The position numbers were made by a program, and so were the translations under genes. From Antedon bifida (Eukaryota; Echinodermata; Crinoidea; Comatulida; Antedonidae), in contig OY727096.1 of NCBI GenBank assembly GCA_963402885.1, forward strand, positions 7,573,501-7,637,500: a DNA stretch of 64,000 nucleotides. The letters run 5' to 3'. Shown in pieces: positions 29,101-39,330 of this stretch (within the stretch, counting starts at the first letter, position 1; each line of letters begins with the position of its first letter). Under the pieces are notes generated by a model that saw only the letters and a program-made list of their open reading frames with translations, was not told the DNA's origin and did not search any database.

Positions 29101-32100
29101 AACTCTCTCCAGAGGGCAGTATATTCTACGCGATGACAAAGAAGGAAGATGCAGAGGTATTTAAATCTGATTTGGTTTTGTATTTTTCAATTGCATACAC
29201 ATCTTGCTATAGATTAAGTGTCATATGATAGTGTGGTAGGTTTACAGCAGTCGTGAGTTACAACCCTGGCACTAGTATCAAATTAAAACCATGACTATCA
29301 AAACATTATAAATTATACATATTGAAATCATGTTTAGCAGGTAGTTTATAAATTGCCAACATACAGTAGACCATGTTCAGGATTGAGAGATTTGATTGTT
29401 GTACTGTATATCTCAAGACACATGCAGTAAATTTGTGTTGTAGTGGCACTACAATTAACATATGGCATAATGTTGTCTACTGGTGAAATACTGTATTCAA
29501 ATTCAACCGTCTGCAATCAATTTTATTAAGGATTTGTTTAAATATTCAATTATTGTATTGTATCTTTGTCTGAAAACTACTTTTTCATTTTCAATCCTTT
29601 TAATGTCAGTAAAAAGTTGAAAAGAAAGAACATAATAATTTTGTACTTTTGTTTTTTCAGAGTGTTTGGCATCTTAACATTACTTCATCCATGAAATATG
29701 GAATGAGAATAATTAGTATTAGAGAGAGGGCGCTGTTGATTAACAACAGCAAGCACAATCTTATGCTGCGGCTTGTTGATACAAGTAGATGTAAACAAAT
29801 GGTAAAATATTTTTGTTTAACCTATTTTTATTATTATCATCTTTGTGAACTTTATAATCAACACTACTATCTAATTATTAATCAATATTATTATCATCTT
29901 CTTCATTCTCCATATGAAGAACTTTAAAAAGATCTCCTTTAAGTAACCCAACACCACTATTGTAATCATCATCATTGTAATCACCCTAATTGACATAATT
30001 ATAATAATATGCCATTCTTTTAATGATTCTTTGTTTGGCCACATCATTAATGACTTTCCTCGACTAGTACAGTAACCAAGCAGGACCTTAGACAGTTTGA
30101 GAAACTTAACAAGAAGGTCGCAAAAGCAGACGCGGATATCAATTTCTTAAAGAATTGTAAAACATTCGGCGTTTTTCCCAGATTCATGCATAATTATATG
30201 CACATTATTACCCCAGTCATTTTTTGATCAAAAACTAAACAGAAACATACTCCCATAATGCAGCCTAGCATAGTGTTGTCCTTTTGACCTATTTCTACTT
30301 ATCCCCAACCTATATCATTCTTCATCCTTATTTACCTCCATTCCATCCTTCCTCTTCCATCCTTTTTTCTCTCCATTATATTCCTCTTTTTTTCATTTAA
30401 TTCATTTAAAGAAAAAAATAAAATAAAATATTTTTTTTAATTTTTTTGTTGAATATGTTATTTTAATGTCACATAATAGTTATTCACTCTCACAAAAAAT
30501 TGGGTCTGAAAAAAATTTATTTACCTGAGAAAAATGTAATTTAAAGCAAAAAATGGTCAAATTGTCTGGAAGACAATGAGTTTTTGGGTAATTTAACTGT
30601 TTATTTTGTCTTTTTATAGGTGAAATAATTTTTTTCCCCCGTTTTTTTTCTTATGGAAGTGAACAACTTCATTAAAACTGCAAAATGGCCTATTCAAAGT
30701 CCGATTTTAAAAATCTTTATTTTTTTTATGATTTTGGGGGACAATACATCTTTAAAGACCACTACTATTATCATTTTTACTAATTTCCGATTTGTGTTCT
30801 ATTTACAGTATTTATCTATTGTTTCCTCAGATTCCAGTAAAGAATCAATATTCAATACGTGCAATACCAATTCCCTTTTGTAACAATAAAGTTCACCCCA
30901 TATCTGAATGGAATTTCCCAAACAGTACTGAACACTTATCGATCTCATCAAGACAGTTCTACATATCAGTTGCTATCAGTGATTCAGCAAGCCTAGTTCA
31001 GGACGGCTGGGAGAGCTGGAGTAAATGGGTTAAACTGGATAATTCACGGCCTAGACAGGCTATAGCAGTTCCAGTAAGTTCAGTTTACATCCAACATATT
31101 TGAAAATACTAATAATAGTTAAGTGTCTTGTCTCCAGAAAGCTGACGCAGAGAAATCTGGACAAATGAGATGAGTAATCTCCCAGTCAATCAATTGTAAC
31201 TCAACTTTGAAAGCAAATATTATACAAAAATTATGAATTTTGGATTGACTTTTTTTGTTTATATCACTCCACTTAAATAATACTACTTTCTTGCTCTATA
31301 CTTAGTACTCTCAAGCAACCTCTCAACTTGAAACAGAACCACTGCTGGTCATTTACCATGAACACGAGGGCGTACTTTACATAACTGTGGATGTCGATCC
31401 GACTCCTCGAACTGTTATTAAAAACAAATGCCGTACAGGTTTAAGATTTGCACAAACCTTCTTGGAAAGTGAATTTAGAGGTAATTTTACTATTTGGAAT
31501 AATAAATAATAAAATATGATGTCATCTGACTAAACAAATGTTGATTCAAAATTAGAGCAGCTCAATCTGATACACATTTTCTGTATCAAATTTTGATAGT
31601 TTGTACTAAATATCAAACAAATTATCTTGTCTGATTTTTAGACAATGGATATATTTTGGAAAATGATGAACGTCTTCAAAGTATATCTTTCATCCATGGT
31701 CAATCAACAAGGCATTTCGACATCCAGCAGAAACCAAACCTTCAAACAGAAAGTCAGCATGCCACTCCTGCTCTAAAATTTGCTCACTGTACATCACCTC
31801 AGAACAGCCTTCGAGCAGAGCCTAGGCTAGAAACAACTGTTATGGAAGATCAAAATGGTTCAGGAAGGGTGGGTGAGGAGCAGCTTGATGTGGAAGAAGT
31901 TGATGTGGATGAACCAACTGCTTTTGGTAGATGGAGTAAAGAATCTACAATGGAAGCACAAGATGTGGATGAATTGCCTGCTTTGAGCAGGTGGAGTGAA
32001 GCTGTAGCATTGGCATCCAGTAGTGATCTTAAATCAGAGATTCTTACGATTCCTGGTGTTGGATATATTCTAGTCAGCAGTTACTGCATTGCATCCTGCC

Positions 32101-35100
32101 TTCAGGTAATTGTGGAACCATTAAGTATGCATGAAAAAGAAGATGATAGACAAAAGATTGAATGTCAGGAGCTCATAGAAGAAGTAGAAGACATTACAGA
32201 TAGTATCGGAGCAGCAACAGAAATGAAAATTGGCCTCTTTTTCTCAGAGCTATCTATGAAGATTCTTGATCAAGCCTCACAGCCAGTGCAGGTTACAGAG
32301 TTGCTCTGTCTGTTCCTTGAGGACATGTGTCTGCTGTACTATCCATCAAGTAATGCTAACTCAGAAGTCATTCAGCAGAATCTTCATATTGCAATTGGAC
32401 ATGTACAGCTAGACAATCAATCATTCAACAATGGCGTCTTCAACTTCCCTGTTATCTTGGTCTCGTGTGATGAAGCTACTAAGAAAACTGTTGTTAAAAG
32501 TGTTCAGAAGATTTCAATAGAGGAACAAGCTGAACTCAGTCATGCTGAAGATACTTTAGTAGTGCATGTCATTCTGGAGAAAGAAAGGTTAAACGGTTCT
32601 GGGGGTGTGCAATCTGTAAATGTAAAAGTCAGGCCTTTAGCAGTATACCTTGAAGATCAGCTTATCTTTCAGCTGATGACAAAATACAAGAGCTTCATTC
32701 CGGGTAAACTAGTAGAATCTGTTCAAAAAGTCCATGACATACCGTTAGTTGTTAGAGCTGTGAATCAGAGCTTGAAGTTACCAATCTGCATGCAGCATTT
32801 AACTATTCAACCAATCACGGTACAGGCAAGTGTTCATGCTTCACTGAAGATGTTTATCTCGTTAGACAGCACACCGTTATCTTTCAGAAAGTTTGACTGT
32901 CGCCCGGTGTTTACTACAAGCCGGCAACTTATTCAGGCTTTAACAATGCATTACACGTCAGGAGCACTTTTCAAAGCAGGTAAGACAAATACTTCACAGT
33001 ATGCAACACTAAAAAGAAATAGAACTATACAGTCTGCACACCCTTATACAGTAAGTTGTCCAACATGTTTTGTGTTTCTATCATGCAGACCTACTTGCAA
33101 ACACATAATTTGCTACTTTCAGTTTCATATTTAGTCAGAAATGTATGGTGAGAACTTGTGAATTTATATGTATGCTATGACATCATATGGCAGCATTCTT
33201 AACAGCTATGATATTTCCAACAACAGATTAAAAGTTATTTCATGGAACATTTAAGTTATTTAAATTTAGTATTTTTATTTTCTCAGGTTGGGCTATTGGA
33301 TCACTAGAGATATTAGGTAATCCAGCAGGACTTGTTCGGAATATTCGTAGTGGCATTGCAGATTCAATCTACCTTCCATATGAGGGCCTAACCAGAGGTC
33401 CAGCAGCATTTATATCTGGTGTTACTGGAGGAGTGTCATCACTCATCAAACATGTGTCCGCAGGTAAAGAATGCACATATTTTTTTCTTCTTAATGCTTG
33501 ATCGCTTTTGTTTTTTTGTATTCTTAACTAATTTTATAAGCATGTGATTGTTTAATTTTCATCAATTTCATTCACTCTATTTTCTAGGTACACTCTCTTC
33601 TGTTACCAATTTTGCATCTAGTGTTTCAAGAAATCTTGATCGTTTGACACTTGATCCAGACCATATTGCAATGCAAGAACAACAGAGAAGAATGGTGCCA
33701 GACAGAATGTCAGCTGGTCTAATGAATGGTCTCAGTAGCTTTGGAATCAGTGTTTTAGGTATGTTTGCCATGTATTTATCTACTGATCGTTTTCCTATCG
33801 AATCCACAAACTAGATGATGTTCATGATATCTAGTTGCTGTGGTGTTAGGATTAGTTTGCTACAAATAGGGTGAAGTCAGCTACACTATTATAGTCACTA
33901 TTACAGTAATATAGGGACTGTGATTCAGGGCCGCATGTAAATATATTTATGTGACATTGTATTGTAAACTCCGCTTAATGATGGTTATAATAACAGTAAC
34001 ATTATGTCTTTTTGTAGGTGCAATAGCTGGCATAGCTGACCAGCCAATCAGAGGATTTCAACAAGCATATAATGAAACGCTAGCTCAACAAGCAACATGT
34101 GTTATATCAGGAGTAGGACGTGGAGTAATGGGGGTTGTCATCAAACCATTAGGTGGAGCAGCTCAGTTAGTGTCTCAAACTGGCAAAGGTAAGAATATAC
34201 TGTATGTGTGGTGCTTTTTCACAAGTTCCCTGGTCCTGAGATCGAATCTTGTATGATGCCAATACTTTTTTGCAACTCCACAAAGAACGAGAGTTTTTTT
34301 GGAAGATTGGAAGACACTTGCAAGGGAATAGGGAAGAGAGTATTAATGTTGAAAGCCCTGTCTTTATTATCATAGCCAAAAGACAGCAGCATCACCTAAG
34401 CTTAATAGAAGATTTAGTTTAGAAAAATTGTGTTTATCAATCCTATCATTGTAAAAAAAATGTAAAAAAGAAAAGAAGAACCACTTGAGCTTTGGATCTT
34501 CACTGTTAGGTCTGATTAAATTGATCTATGTTATATCATGATTCAAGATATATTGTACACAATAATAATTTATTATTAAGGAATCTTGCATAGTACTGGA
34601 CTCTCACCCACACTGAAGCAAAGGAACCCAGCCAGTAACCAACTTGCTGCAATGGCCGTCAACGGACAAGTAAAATATATGTGGTAAGATAAAAGATTTA
34701 TTTCAAAATGTAAATTTTTTTAACTGGTTATAATGATAAGAATTTACATATAGACACGATGCAACAATGTAGGCACAACTAAAGTGAGTCGACCAATCCA
34801 TCGCATTATGATTGGTCAAATTACTTCAGGCTCCATGTGGGAACCAAGCTTTAATATAAGAATTGAAATGTTGTAGAATCACAGATTAGAAGGAAAACTC
34901 TTATAATAGATGTAGAACATTCTGTTAAGACCACAGAGATAATTGAATATCTTCTTGGTTTTGACATATAAGATTTTACGCTCAGTCTTTTTGCAATTAA
35001 GTGTAGCAATTGGTGGCTGAGAAAAGGGAGGTTCTTCAAACTAAAATCTGATTGGCTGATTTGTAGAAGCCATTGTGTGGGAATGTTCCTCAGATTTGAC

Positions 35101-37691
35101 ACGTTTTGAGCTTAAGATCAGTTGTACAAACAAATAAAGCATAAACTGGATTCATATTTTGCAGGAAGATGCTGCATACACTACGCAACCCAACAATCCT
35201 TATGTGCCTTGATGCAGTGTCTGTGACATACCACGGCCTTCACCATAGTGGGGTGCTCCTGCTCACGCCTGAGATTTTGTTTATTGTTAGCAGTAGCGAG
35301 GACACCCAGCAGCAGGCATTTCCAGTGTCAGAGATTGACTGTCACTCCAAGCCTCATCAAGAGGACATGTTGTATCTGTGTATTAAACAAGCTGCAACAC
35401 CTTCAAACCAGGATGTAAGCTTTCACTCAAAATCTGTTTTTAGCAGTTTTTTGCTACATTTTGTTTTAATTTCTAAAATCTTTTTATAAGACATTAATTG
35501 CTTTGAATGTGGCTGCAGACACTTTAGAGACATAATATCCAGATAGAATTAAGATTCTTCATGGCGGTGATGTTTTGTAGTTGTGGCGATGGTTTGTAGT
35601 GGTTTGATGGTTTGTAGTGGTTATGATGGTTTTCAGTGCCGGTGATGTTTTGTAGTTTTGCTGATGTTTTGTAGTTGTGGCGATGGTTTGTAGTGGTTTG
35701 ATGGTTTGTAGTGGTTATGATGGTTTTCAGTGGTGGTGATGTTTTGTAGTTATGGTGATGTTTTGTAGTTGTGGTGATGTTTTGTAGTTGTGGTGATGGT
35801 TTGTAGTGGTTTTATGGTTTGAGGTGGTTGTGATGGTTTGCAATGGTGGTGATGATTTGTAGTGGTGGTGATGGTTTGAAGTGGTATGATGGTTTGAAGT
35901 GGTGGTGTTGGGTTGCAGTGGTGGTTATGGTTTGCAATGGTGGTGATGATTTGCAGTGGTCGTGATGATTTGCAGTGGTGGTGATGTTTTGTAGTTGTGG
36001 TGATGGTTTGTAGTGGTATGATGGTTTGAGGTGGTGGTGTTGGGTTGCAGTGGTGGTTATGGTTTGCAATGGTGGTGATGATTTGCAGTGGTCGTGATGA
36101 TTTGCAGTGGTGGTGATGTTTTGTAGTTGTGGTGATGGTTTGTAGTGGTATGATGGTTTGAGGTGGTGGTGTTGGGTTGCAGTGGTGGTTATGGTTTGCA
36201 ATGGTGGTGATGATTTGCAGTGGTCGTGATGGTTTGTAGTTGTGATGGTTTGTAGTGGTGGTGATGGTTTGTAGTGGTATACTGGTTTTTGTAATGGTGG
36301 TGATGGTTTGTAGTTGTGGTGATGGTTTGTAGTGTTGGTGATGGTTTGTAGTGGTGGTTCTGGTTTGCAGTGGTGGTGATGGTTTGCAGTGCTGATAATG
36401 ATAGTTTGCAGTGGTGGTGGTGATGGTTTGCAGTGGTGGTAATGATGGTTTGCAGTGGTGGTGGTGATGGTTTGCAGTGGTGATAATGATGGTTTGCAGT
36501 GGTGGTGGTGATGGTTTTCAGTGGTGGTAATGATGGTTTGCAGTTTTGGTGATGATTTGCAGTGGTGGTTTTGATGATCGGTTATGTGTTGTGTGTTGGT
36601 TATATATTTTTTCATGGAGTGATATTTTGTAGTGGTATGATGGTTTGTAGTTGTAACAATTATCGTTTTGGTAATTATTGCTGTTTTGTTAATGATTGTT
36701 GTGTTGGTGATGGTTTACAGTGGTGATAATTGATTGTGGTAGTGGTGTGTGGGTTTTGATGGCAGTGGACGGTACCTATAAAAGAGAGGTGTTGTTCCTG
36801 AGTTAAATAATAGTGATAATGATTTTGTTTTTTTTAATGTAACAGAAAGACACCACTGCTAGTCGAGTAGCTGATTTTGTTGACGCAACATCAGGTTTCA
36901 TTCCCGAGAGTGACAGCCGATCAGAAAGCTCAAACACTGCCGAATCCAATCCAAATTATTGTTATGAAGTTGATTCAAGGATGCGTGACACGTTCATCGC
37001 CATTTTTCAACAAGCCAAAAATCGTTTGTTAGGGAAGGGTTTTCACGGTGATGATGCTCAGAGCTCAACATTAAGTAAATTTAAAGTTTGGCATCTGTCA
37101 GCAAAAAAATCATTGGATTTATGATTGTAGAAATGTACAGGGAGAGGATTTAACTCTTCTGTGGTGGCACAGGATAATCTGAAGAGTTATTTCTGCTTAC
37201 TTACCATCCAAAATATAAATTCACGATGGCACTTTATTTTATAACATCTCATCAGATGTAAGCCACAACAAGAGCAACATGCAGGATTATGGGATGTGGT
37301 CATGCATTTATTTAGCACACCAGGATAATCTAAAGGACGAGTTCATAATAATTTGTTTGATAGTGTATTATGTTATTTCGGCTTTTACTTCCCATCCAAA
37401 AGGACAATGGCATATTTTTCAATCTTTATTGCTTAATTAACAAAAAAAAAAAATCATAATTAATCTCCTTTTGTTGAAAGAAATTGTAAAAGTTGCCACC
37501 ATTTATGGACCAATGATACACATTTTCAATTTCCAGACGATGACTAAACTCACTAAACCTTTTTAGACATGCATTCATTAGAACTCAAAAAAGCAAATAC
37601 ATCGATCGCAAAATTAATGACAGACCATCAGACCACCGAAAGAGAGTCATGGAAACGATTAGCGTACGCAATGTCTACCCAAGACGAATAG
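1..37691 (+). CDS. VPS13B: VPS13B (COH1), bridge-type lipid transfer protein; 50 exons, 5' end outside window
   Basis: In humans VPS13B is a Golgi/endosome-associated VPS13 protein thought to move lipids in bulk along a long hydrophobic groove; its loss causes Cohen syndrome. The reading frame opens at base 2 (QLSLWGGD), matching human VPS13B from about residue 27, so roughly 26 codons lie off the left edge. I placed 50 exons; phases agree at every junction and they sum to about 4,043 codons, close to the human ~4,000 residues. Seen in order: chorein-type N-terminus, long middle region, four VAB-type repeats, ATG2_C-like region and a PH-like C-terminus. All introns are GT-AG except 14,297-14,705 (GC-AG). 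The coding end is the one uncertain point: splicing to 37,567-37,691 (stop 37,689-37,691) or read-through to a stop at 37,122-37,124. No canonical AATAAA was seen after either. Identity is very secure. Confidence 0.97.
957..1080 (+). mobile_element. 5S-rRNA-derived SINE (SINE3-like) in VPS13B intron 1
   Basis: Bases 957-1058 match the body of 5S rRNA: TACGGCCA near the start, TTCTCGTC, then CCGAAGTTAAGCAA (the A-box region), GCCCGGTT, and GGATGGGAGACC (the C-box region). The sequence is followed by CCTTTACC-type short repeats at 1,059-1,080, as in the tails of 5S-headed SINEs. Mismatches and the tail argue against a working 5S gene. The short + strand frame through it is not a protein gene. 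Confidence 0.75.
4269..4385. mobile_element. MITE family 1, half copy
   Basis: Starts with AAAGCTCTGTCTACACTA, the terminal motif of a family repeated at least nine times here, then GATGTGCCC and a TGATGTCATCA core. The right terminal inverted repeat is degraded. In a VPS13B intron. Confidence 0.7.
5218..5352. mobile_element. MITE family 1, full copy
   Basis: Palindromic element of about 135 bp. The left end AAAGCTATATCTACAC is mirrored by GTGTAGACAGATCTTT on the right. The core holds GACATGATGACATCATG and TTTGGGCACATCAC. In a VPS13B intron. Confidence 0.75.
5819..9761 (+). CDS. VPS13B: VPS13B exons 8-14 of window
   Basis: Exons: 5819-5946, 6083-6261, 6497-6631, 7463-7642, 8102-8272, 8738-8904, 9530-9761. 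Each is flanked by AG and GT and keeps frame (phases 2,1,1,1,1,0,1). Exon 8 carries [10 protein letters not shown], exon 9 the [15 protein letters not shown] stretch that aligns with human RAQTLLLQAIYQSW, exon 12 [11 protein letters not shown]. Exon 13 is low-complexity and charged (KKKDSKNED), probably a disordered loop outside the groove. This middle part diverges most between phyla; confidence rests on frame continuity and exon 8, 9 and 12 similarity. Confidence 0.9.
6850..7180 (-). mobile_element. LINE remnant (RTE-type reverse transcriptase C-terminal end)
   Basis: Read on the minus strand, this intron segment gives broken pieces typical of the end of RTE-type non-LTR retrotransposon ORFs: [38 protein letters not shown] and [12 protein letters not shown], with stops and frameshifts between them. 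The + strand frame at 6,845-7,168 is its antisense shadow. The element lies in the VPS13B intron 6,632-7,462 and is inactive. Confidence 0.7.
9225..9350 (+). mobile_element. SINE-like fragment with tRNA B-box and AAGCGCTATATAA tail
   Basis: AAAGCGCTATATAACTG at about 9,275 is a common tail motif of invertebrate SINEs and LINEs, and GGGTTCAATTCCCGG at about 9,332 resembles a tRNA B-box with its T-arm. The two parts may be different insertions. In the VPS13B intron before exon 14. Confidence 0.4.
10305..15496 (+). CDS. VPS13B: VPS13B exons 15-23 of window, including the GC-AG intron
   Basis: Exons: 10305-10516, 10731-11085, 11611-11725, 11835-12566, 12683-12898, 13141-13255, 13519-14296, 14706-14843, 15317-15496. 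Landmarks: EEFPWTL-like [16 protein letters not shown] and [14 protein letters not shown] (exon 15); [19 protein letters not shown] (exon 17); [10 protein letters not shown] and [13 protein letters not shown] (exon 18); [10 protein letters not shown] (exon 19); VEDSGLGSE and [18 protein letters not shown] (exon 21); [16 protein letters not shown] (exon 22). Exon 21 ends at 14,296 followed by GCAAGT, and exon 22 starts after TGCTAG at 14,706 in matching phase 1, so this intron uses a GC donor. Reading on instead gives a stop within 22 bases. Serine-rich loops in exons 16 and 18 are probably disordered. Confidence 0.93.
11441..11527. mobile_element. MITE family 1, short copy
   Basis: AAGCTCTGTCCGCACTATCA on the left and TTTGATAGTTTAGACAGAGC on the right form the terminal inverted repeats. 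The core is shortened to CACACTTTTTTGTCACATAA. In the intron before VPS13B exon 17. Confidence 0.7.
14930..15182. mobile_element. MITE family 2 (ends in GGGGGACAATAC-type motif)
   Basis: Holds GACTTTGAATAGGCCATTTT, AAATTCAACCAAAAA, TATTATGTGACATTAAAATG and ends in GGGGGGATAATACAGCTTTA. The same blocks in the same order recur at 30,440-30,757 and 50,326-50,535, with shorter pieces at 11,738-11,795, 44,166-44,233 and 54,690-54,725, so this is a dispersed family. In the VPS13B intron after exon 22. Confidence 0.6.
15990..17603 (-). CDS. Secreted collagen-C1q domain protein, nested in a VPS13B intron
   Basis: Four exons on the minus strand (transcript order): 17603-17339, 17030-16893, 16789-16703, 16438-15990; all junctions phase 1, 312 residues. 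The start (ATG 17,603) gives a hydrophobic signal peptide ([16 protein letters not shown]), then a Cys cluster CLSCCERGD that could link chains. About 50 Gly-X-Y triplets follow, with two imperfections: an extra Gly near residue 119 and a triplet missing a residue (GAGDPG) near residue 138. The last ~135 residues are a C1q head: [27 protein letters not shown] and the C-terminal FSGFLFAWD. By family knowledge such proteins form trimers and act as extracellular recognition molecules; the ligand cannot be told. It lies wholly within VPS13B intron 15,497-20,239, opposite strand, so regulation is probably its own. Confidence 0.93.
17716..17723 (-). promoter_or_regulatory. Possible TATA box of the C1q-collagen gene
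   Basis: TATAAATA on the minus strand, about 113 bp upstream of the C1q start codon at 17,603. That spacing would put transcription start near 17,690 with an unspliced leader of about 85 nt. Only the motif and position support this. Confidence 0.35.
17724..20239. other. Intronic stretch without a gene
   Basis: AT-rich remainder of the VPS13B intron after the nested gene. It holds a short array at 18,206-18,300 (about four degenerate copies of a ~25-bp unit with GTCACAACAGGGC), a lone TATAAAAG at about 18,964 on the + strand with no gene after it, and at 19,400-19,725 a repeat with GACGCAA blocks ending GTGGGAACCACGCTTTA. A similar end occurs at about 34,838. Short frames here show no family or coding pattern. 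Confidence 0.5.
20240..23424 (+). CDS. VPS13B: VPS13B exons 24-30 of window
   Basis: Exons: 20240-20440, 20553-20824, 20974-21091, 21998-22182, 22582-22763, 22850-23022, 23288-23424. The reading frame resumes in phase 1 after the 4.7-kb intron that holds the nested C1q gene. Exon 26 has a lysine/arginine patch (KKRKRK) followed by [15 protein letters not shown], matching human SDDLRTGAFQYVND. Exon 27 has [14 protein letters not shown], exon 29 [21 protein letters not shown] and FNQLGK, all clearly VPS13B. A 31-bp minisatellite sits in the intron between exons 26 and 27. Confidence 0.95.
21237..21590. repeat. 31-bp minisatellite, about 11 copies
   Basis: Tandem units built on GGTGGACTTAGATGTTCATG followed by CCTCTCCCCAT. 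Copies are nearly identical, with point differences (CCTCAT, CCCTAT). Lies in the VPS13B intron 21,092-21,997. A diverged ~110-bp duplication with GTAACCC(C)CTACT follows at about 21,670-21,830. Confidence 0.9.
22375..22525 (-). mobile_element. tRNA-derived SINE
   Basis: On the minus strand it reads TAGCTTGGTGGTTAAC (A-box-like) and, about 35 bp on, AAGGTTCAATCCTGACC (B-box), then a body with GTTGTAACTCAC. The same element sits at 54,407-54,550 inside a MITE, and a body fragment at 29,232-29,285. In a VPS13B intron. Confidence 0.75.
23910..31480 (+). CDS. VPS13B: VPS13B exons 31-42 of window: VAB (adaptor-binding) repeats
   Basis: Exons: 23910-24113, 24734-24904, 25261-25416, 25716-25979, 26515-26595, 26971-27146, 27609-27794, 28118-28370, 28992-29156, 29661-29801, 30831-31073, 31306-31480. 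This is the Vps13 adaptor-binding beta-repeat region. Each repeat has a conserved Asn near its start, and these are visible in [14 protein letters not shown] (exon 32), [11 protein letters not shown] (exon 38), [10 protein letters not shown] (exon 40) and [12 protein letters not shown] (exon 42). Exon 33 has [17 protein letters not shown], nearly identical to human. In human VPS13B, changes of such an Asn are linked to Cohen syndrome, so these residues are probably functional here. Confidence 0.95.
29232..29285 (-). mobile_element. Fragment of the tRNA-derived SINE
   Basis: GTCGTGAGTTACAACCCTGG followed by CACTAG matches the body of the SINE at 22,375-22,525; the tRNA-like head is missing. 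In a VPS13B intron. Confidence 0.45.
30060..30229 (+). mobile_element. Probable Penelope-like or related retroelement fragment
   Basis: One frame reads [15 protein letters not shown], then [12 protein letters not shown] and FGVFPRF before a TGA at about 30,227. The pattern of a basic helix, a D..FL..C motif and (V/I)FP(R/K) resembles the segment before the reverse transcriptase of Penelope-like elements. No RT domain remains. In the VPS13B intron before exon 41. The family is a tentative call. Confidence 0.4.
30440..30757. mobile_element. MITE family 2, long copy
   Basis: GTTGAATATGTTATTTTAAT and CACATAATAGTTATTCACT on the left are mirrored by GGCCTATTCAAAGTCC on the right; it ends GGGGGACAATACATCTTTAA. 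Inserted about 75 bp before VPS13B exon 41, next to the acceptor region. Confidence 0.6.
31642..37691 (+). CDS. VPS13B: VPS13B exons 43-50 of window: C-terminal ATG2_C-like and PH-like region
   Basis: Exons: 31642-32979 (1,338 nt, the largest), 33287-33463, 33588-33758, 34018-34188, 34581-34683, 35165-35414, 36846-37074, 37567-37691. Exon 43 ends with [15 protein letters not shown] and [16 protein letters not shown]. Exons 44-47 carry [35 protein letters not shown] (across two exons), [19 protein letters not shown] and GILHSTGL, the membrane-binding helices of the C-terminus. Exon 48 has [16 protein letters not shown], identical to human over most of its length. Exon 49 ends near the human C-terminus (KNRLLGKGF); a donor GTAAAT at 37,075 and strong acceptor CCTTTTTAG at 37,566 join a 42-codon charged tail in frame. 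Without that splice the protein ends at 37,124. Confidence 0.93.
35575..36600. repeat. Minisatellite of TGGTGATGGTTTGTAG-type units in the last large VPS13B intron
   Basis: About 1 kb of short G/T-rich units (GTGGTGATGGTTTGTAGT and variants, mostly 15-18 bp), with larger ~108-bp higher-order units repeated around 35,900-36,200. The strand bias is strong: G and T on +, A and C on -. The array has no stops on the minus strand for 267 codons, which explains the His/Pro/Thr-rich open frame there. Confidence 0.9.
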
Positions 37692-39330
37692 CATAACGGA
37701 TGATGATGATTCATTAGTGACACTGAATTCAACAGCTTTCAAAACATGGTGTTTTAAGTAACAGGATGGTTGTAGTCGACAAACGCTACTTAAGCCTAAA
37801 CAAGACTCGGTTTAAAAAGCATAGGTTCATCACCTTTTTAACAATACCGTGTTATAATTGTAATGTTTATCCCCTTTTTTTTTCTTACCAAACACATAAC
37901 AGGGTTTGGTAGAAATCATAACATCATATGTGGTCCCTGTAGTGTGTAAGGTTAGCATGACGTGTCCCTTAGATTTTTGAACCAAAGTCAAATAACCTGT
38001 CAAAATTGTAATGAGGTATCCTGTTGTGAATTGTTTACACAAACACAGCAGGGTCCTTGCTAAGGGGCTTGTACACGTAATGGATTAAGGGTGAGATTTT
38101 GGTCTAAGACACTAGGTGATGCTGTGTTGCTCAATTTTCCTTTAATACTGGGGACGTTTAATATAAGTAGTGCTAAACTTTTTCTTTTGGCAAAATCAAA
38201 ATATTGTATATATCTTCTCAATGTGTTTATCGGATTATCTTATAATAGCTACTGCTTTCTCGATGAGTTTTGTACATTTTGTATATAATATATATTTCTA
38301 TTTTATTGTCCCAGACTGTAATTGCTATATTATGACTATGAAATTACTGTATTTACAGACTACAGTATACTGTAGGTTTGAATTTAAACTTATTTTATTT
38401 ATTTAATTACTACTGAATTTATGGCAAATGACAAATTTATATTAATGATGTATGTATTTATTAAACTATGGAGGATTTCCTCCATTATTAAACTTAGTAC
38501 AACATTCAGCATCATCATTAAGGCTACCACTCGGAGACGCAATGGCACAGCGGGTTGACCAATGAAAAGTGACAAATACAGTACTATGATGTCGGTCAAT
38601 GATCTTGACAAGTACAAAACAACAATAATCAGCTATTCATCATTCGTATTTTATTAAATACATATCGGGTTTGTTACAATATTAATACACATACCGTATT
38701 CCCGTACTCGCAGTGAACCAATGGTACACATTTTCCTCCCCATTTATGCTAATCTGTGCTTTACGTCAGTCTAGAATTAATCACGCATAACGGATTGTAA
38801 CTGGCGCTTGTGATTGGTCAAATCGTTGTGCTTACGTTCTTGCTTTGCGTCCTTATTAATCTAATCATGGAGGAAATATACATTGATAGCTCCATGCTAT
38901 AATTAATATTATTATTTATGAATGTATAAATTAACATTTATCGGTGGATGCCGAACAGTCTTCAGTCTTCCTCAAAAAATGAAAAAATACTTTTTACAAA
39001 GGTTCTAAGGAAGAAACAAATGCATAACACTTTCTTTTCTATGTAAGAATCGCATGTTAGATGGTGAATCAATTAATATATTAATGTTATATTATAATTT
39101 GTTCTTAAACATGAGGTCTTATGCCATGCTGGCGTATTGGCTGTTTGTGATTATTTAATTAATCAAAACCAGGGAATGGTGATATTCAGGTTATTGTATC
39201 TCTTCATATATGGTCTTCTAAACACCTTAACCCCGATATATAAAATCAAAATAAATTGGCGTTTTTGCGCAGTTTTAACCCCACCCAACAACACAACCCC
39301 TCGCCCCTCCTTCCACCCCCACCCTGATTG
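37692..39330. other. Intergenic, no gene seen
   Basis: AT-rich sequence between the VPS13B end and the tandem array upstream of the lectin gene. It has scattered short frames without family resemblance, and GATTGGTCAAATCG-type repeat ends at about 38,810. No tRNA, promoter or clear poly(A) signal was recognised. Confidence 0.5.

Noticed and set aside
35812-36615. 267-codon His/Pro/Thr-rich open frame on the minus strand
   Set aside because: It is the complement of the G/T-rich minisatellite; the repeat lacks stop triplets in that frame, and it has no splice or family support.
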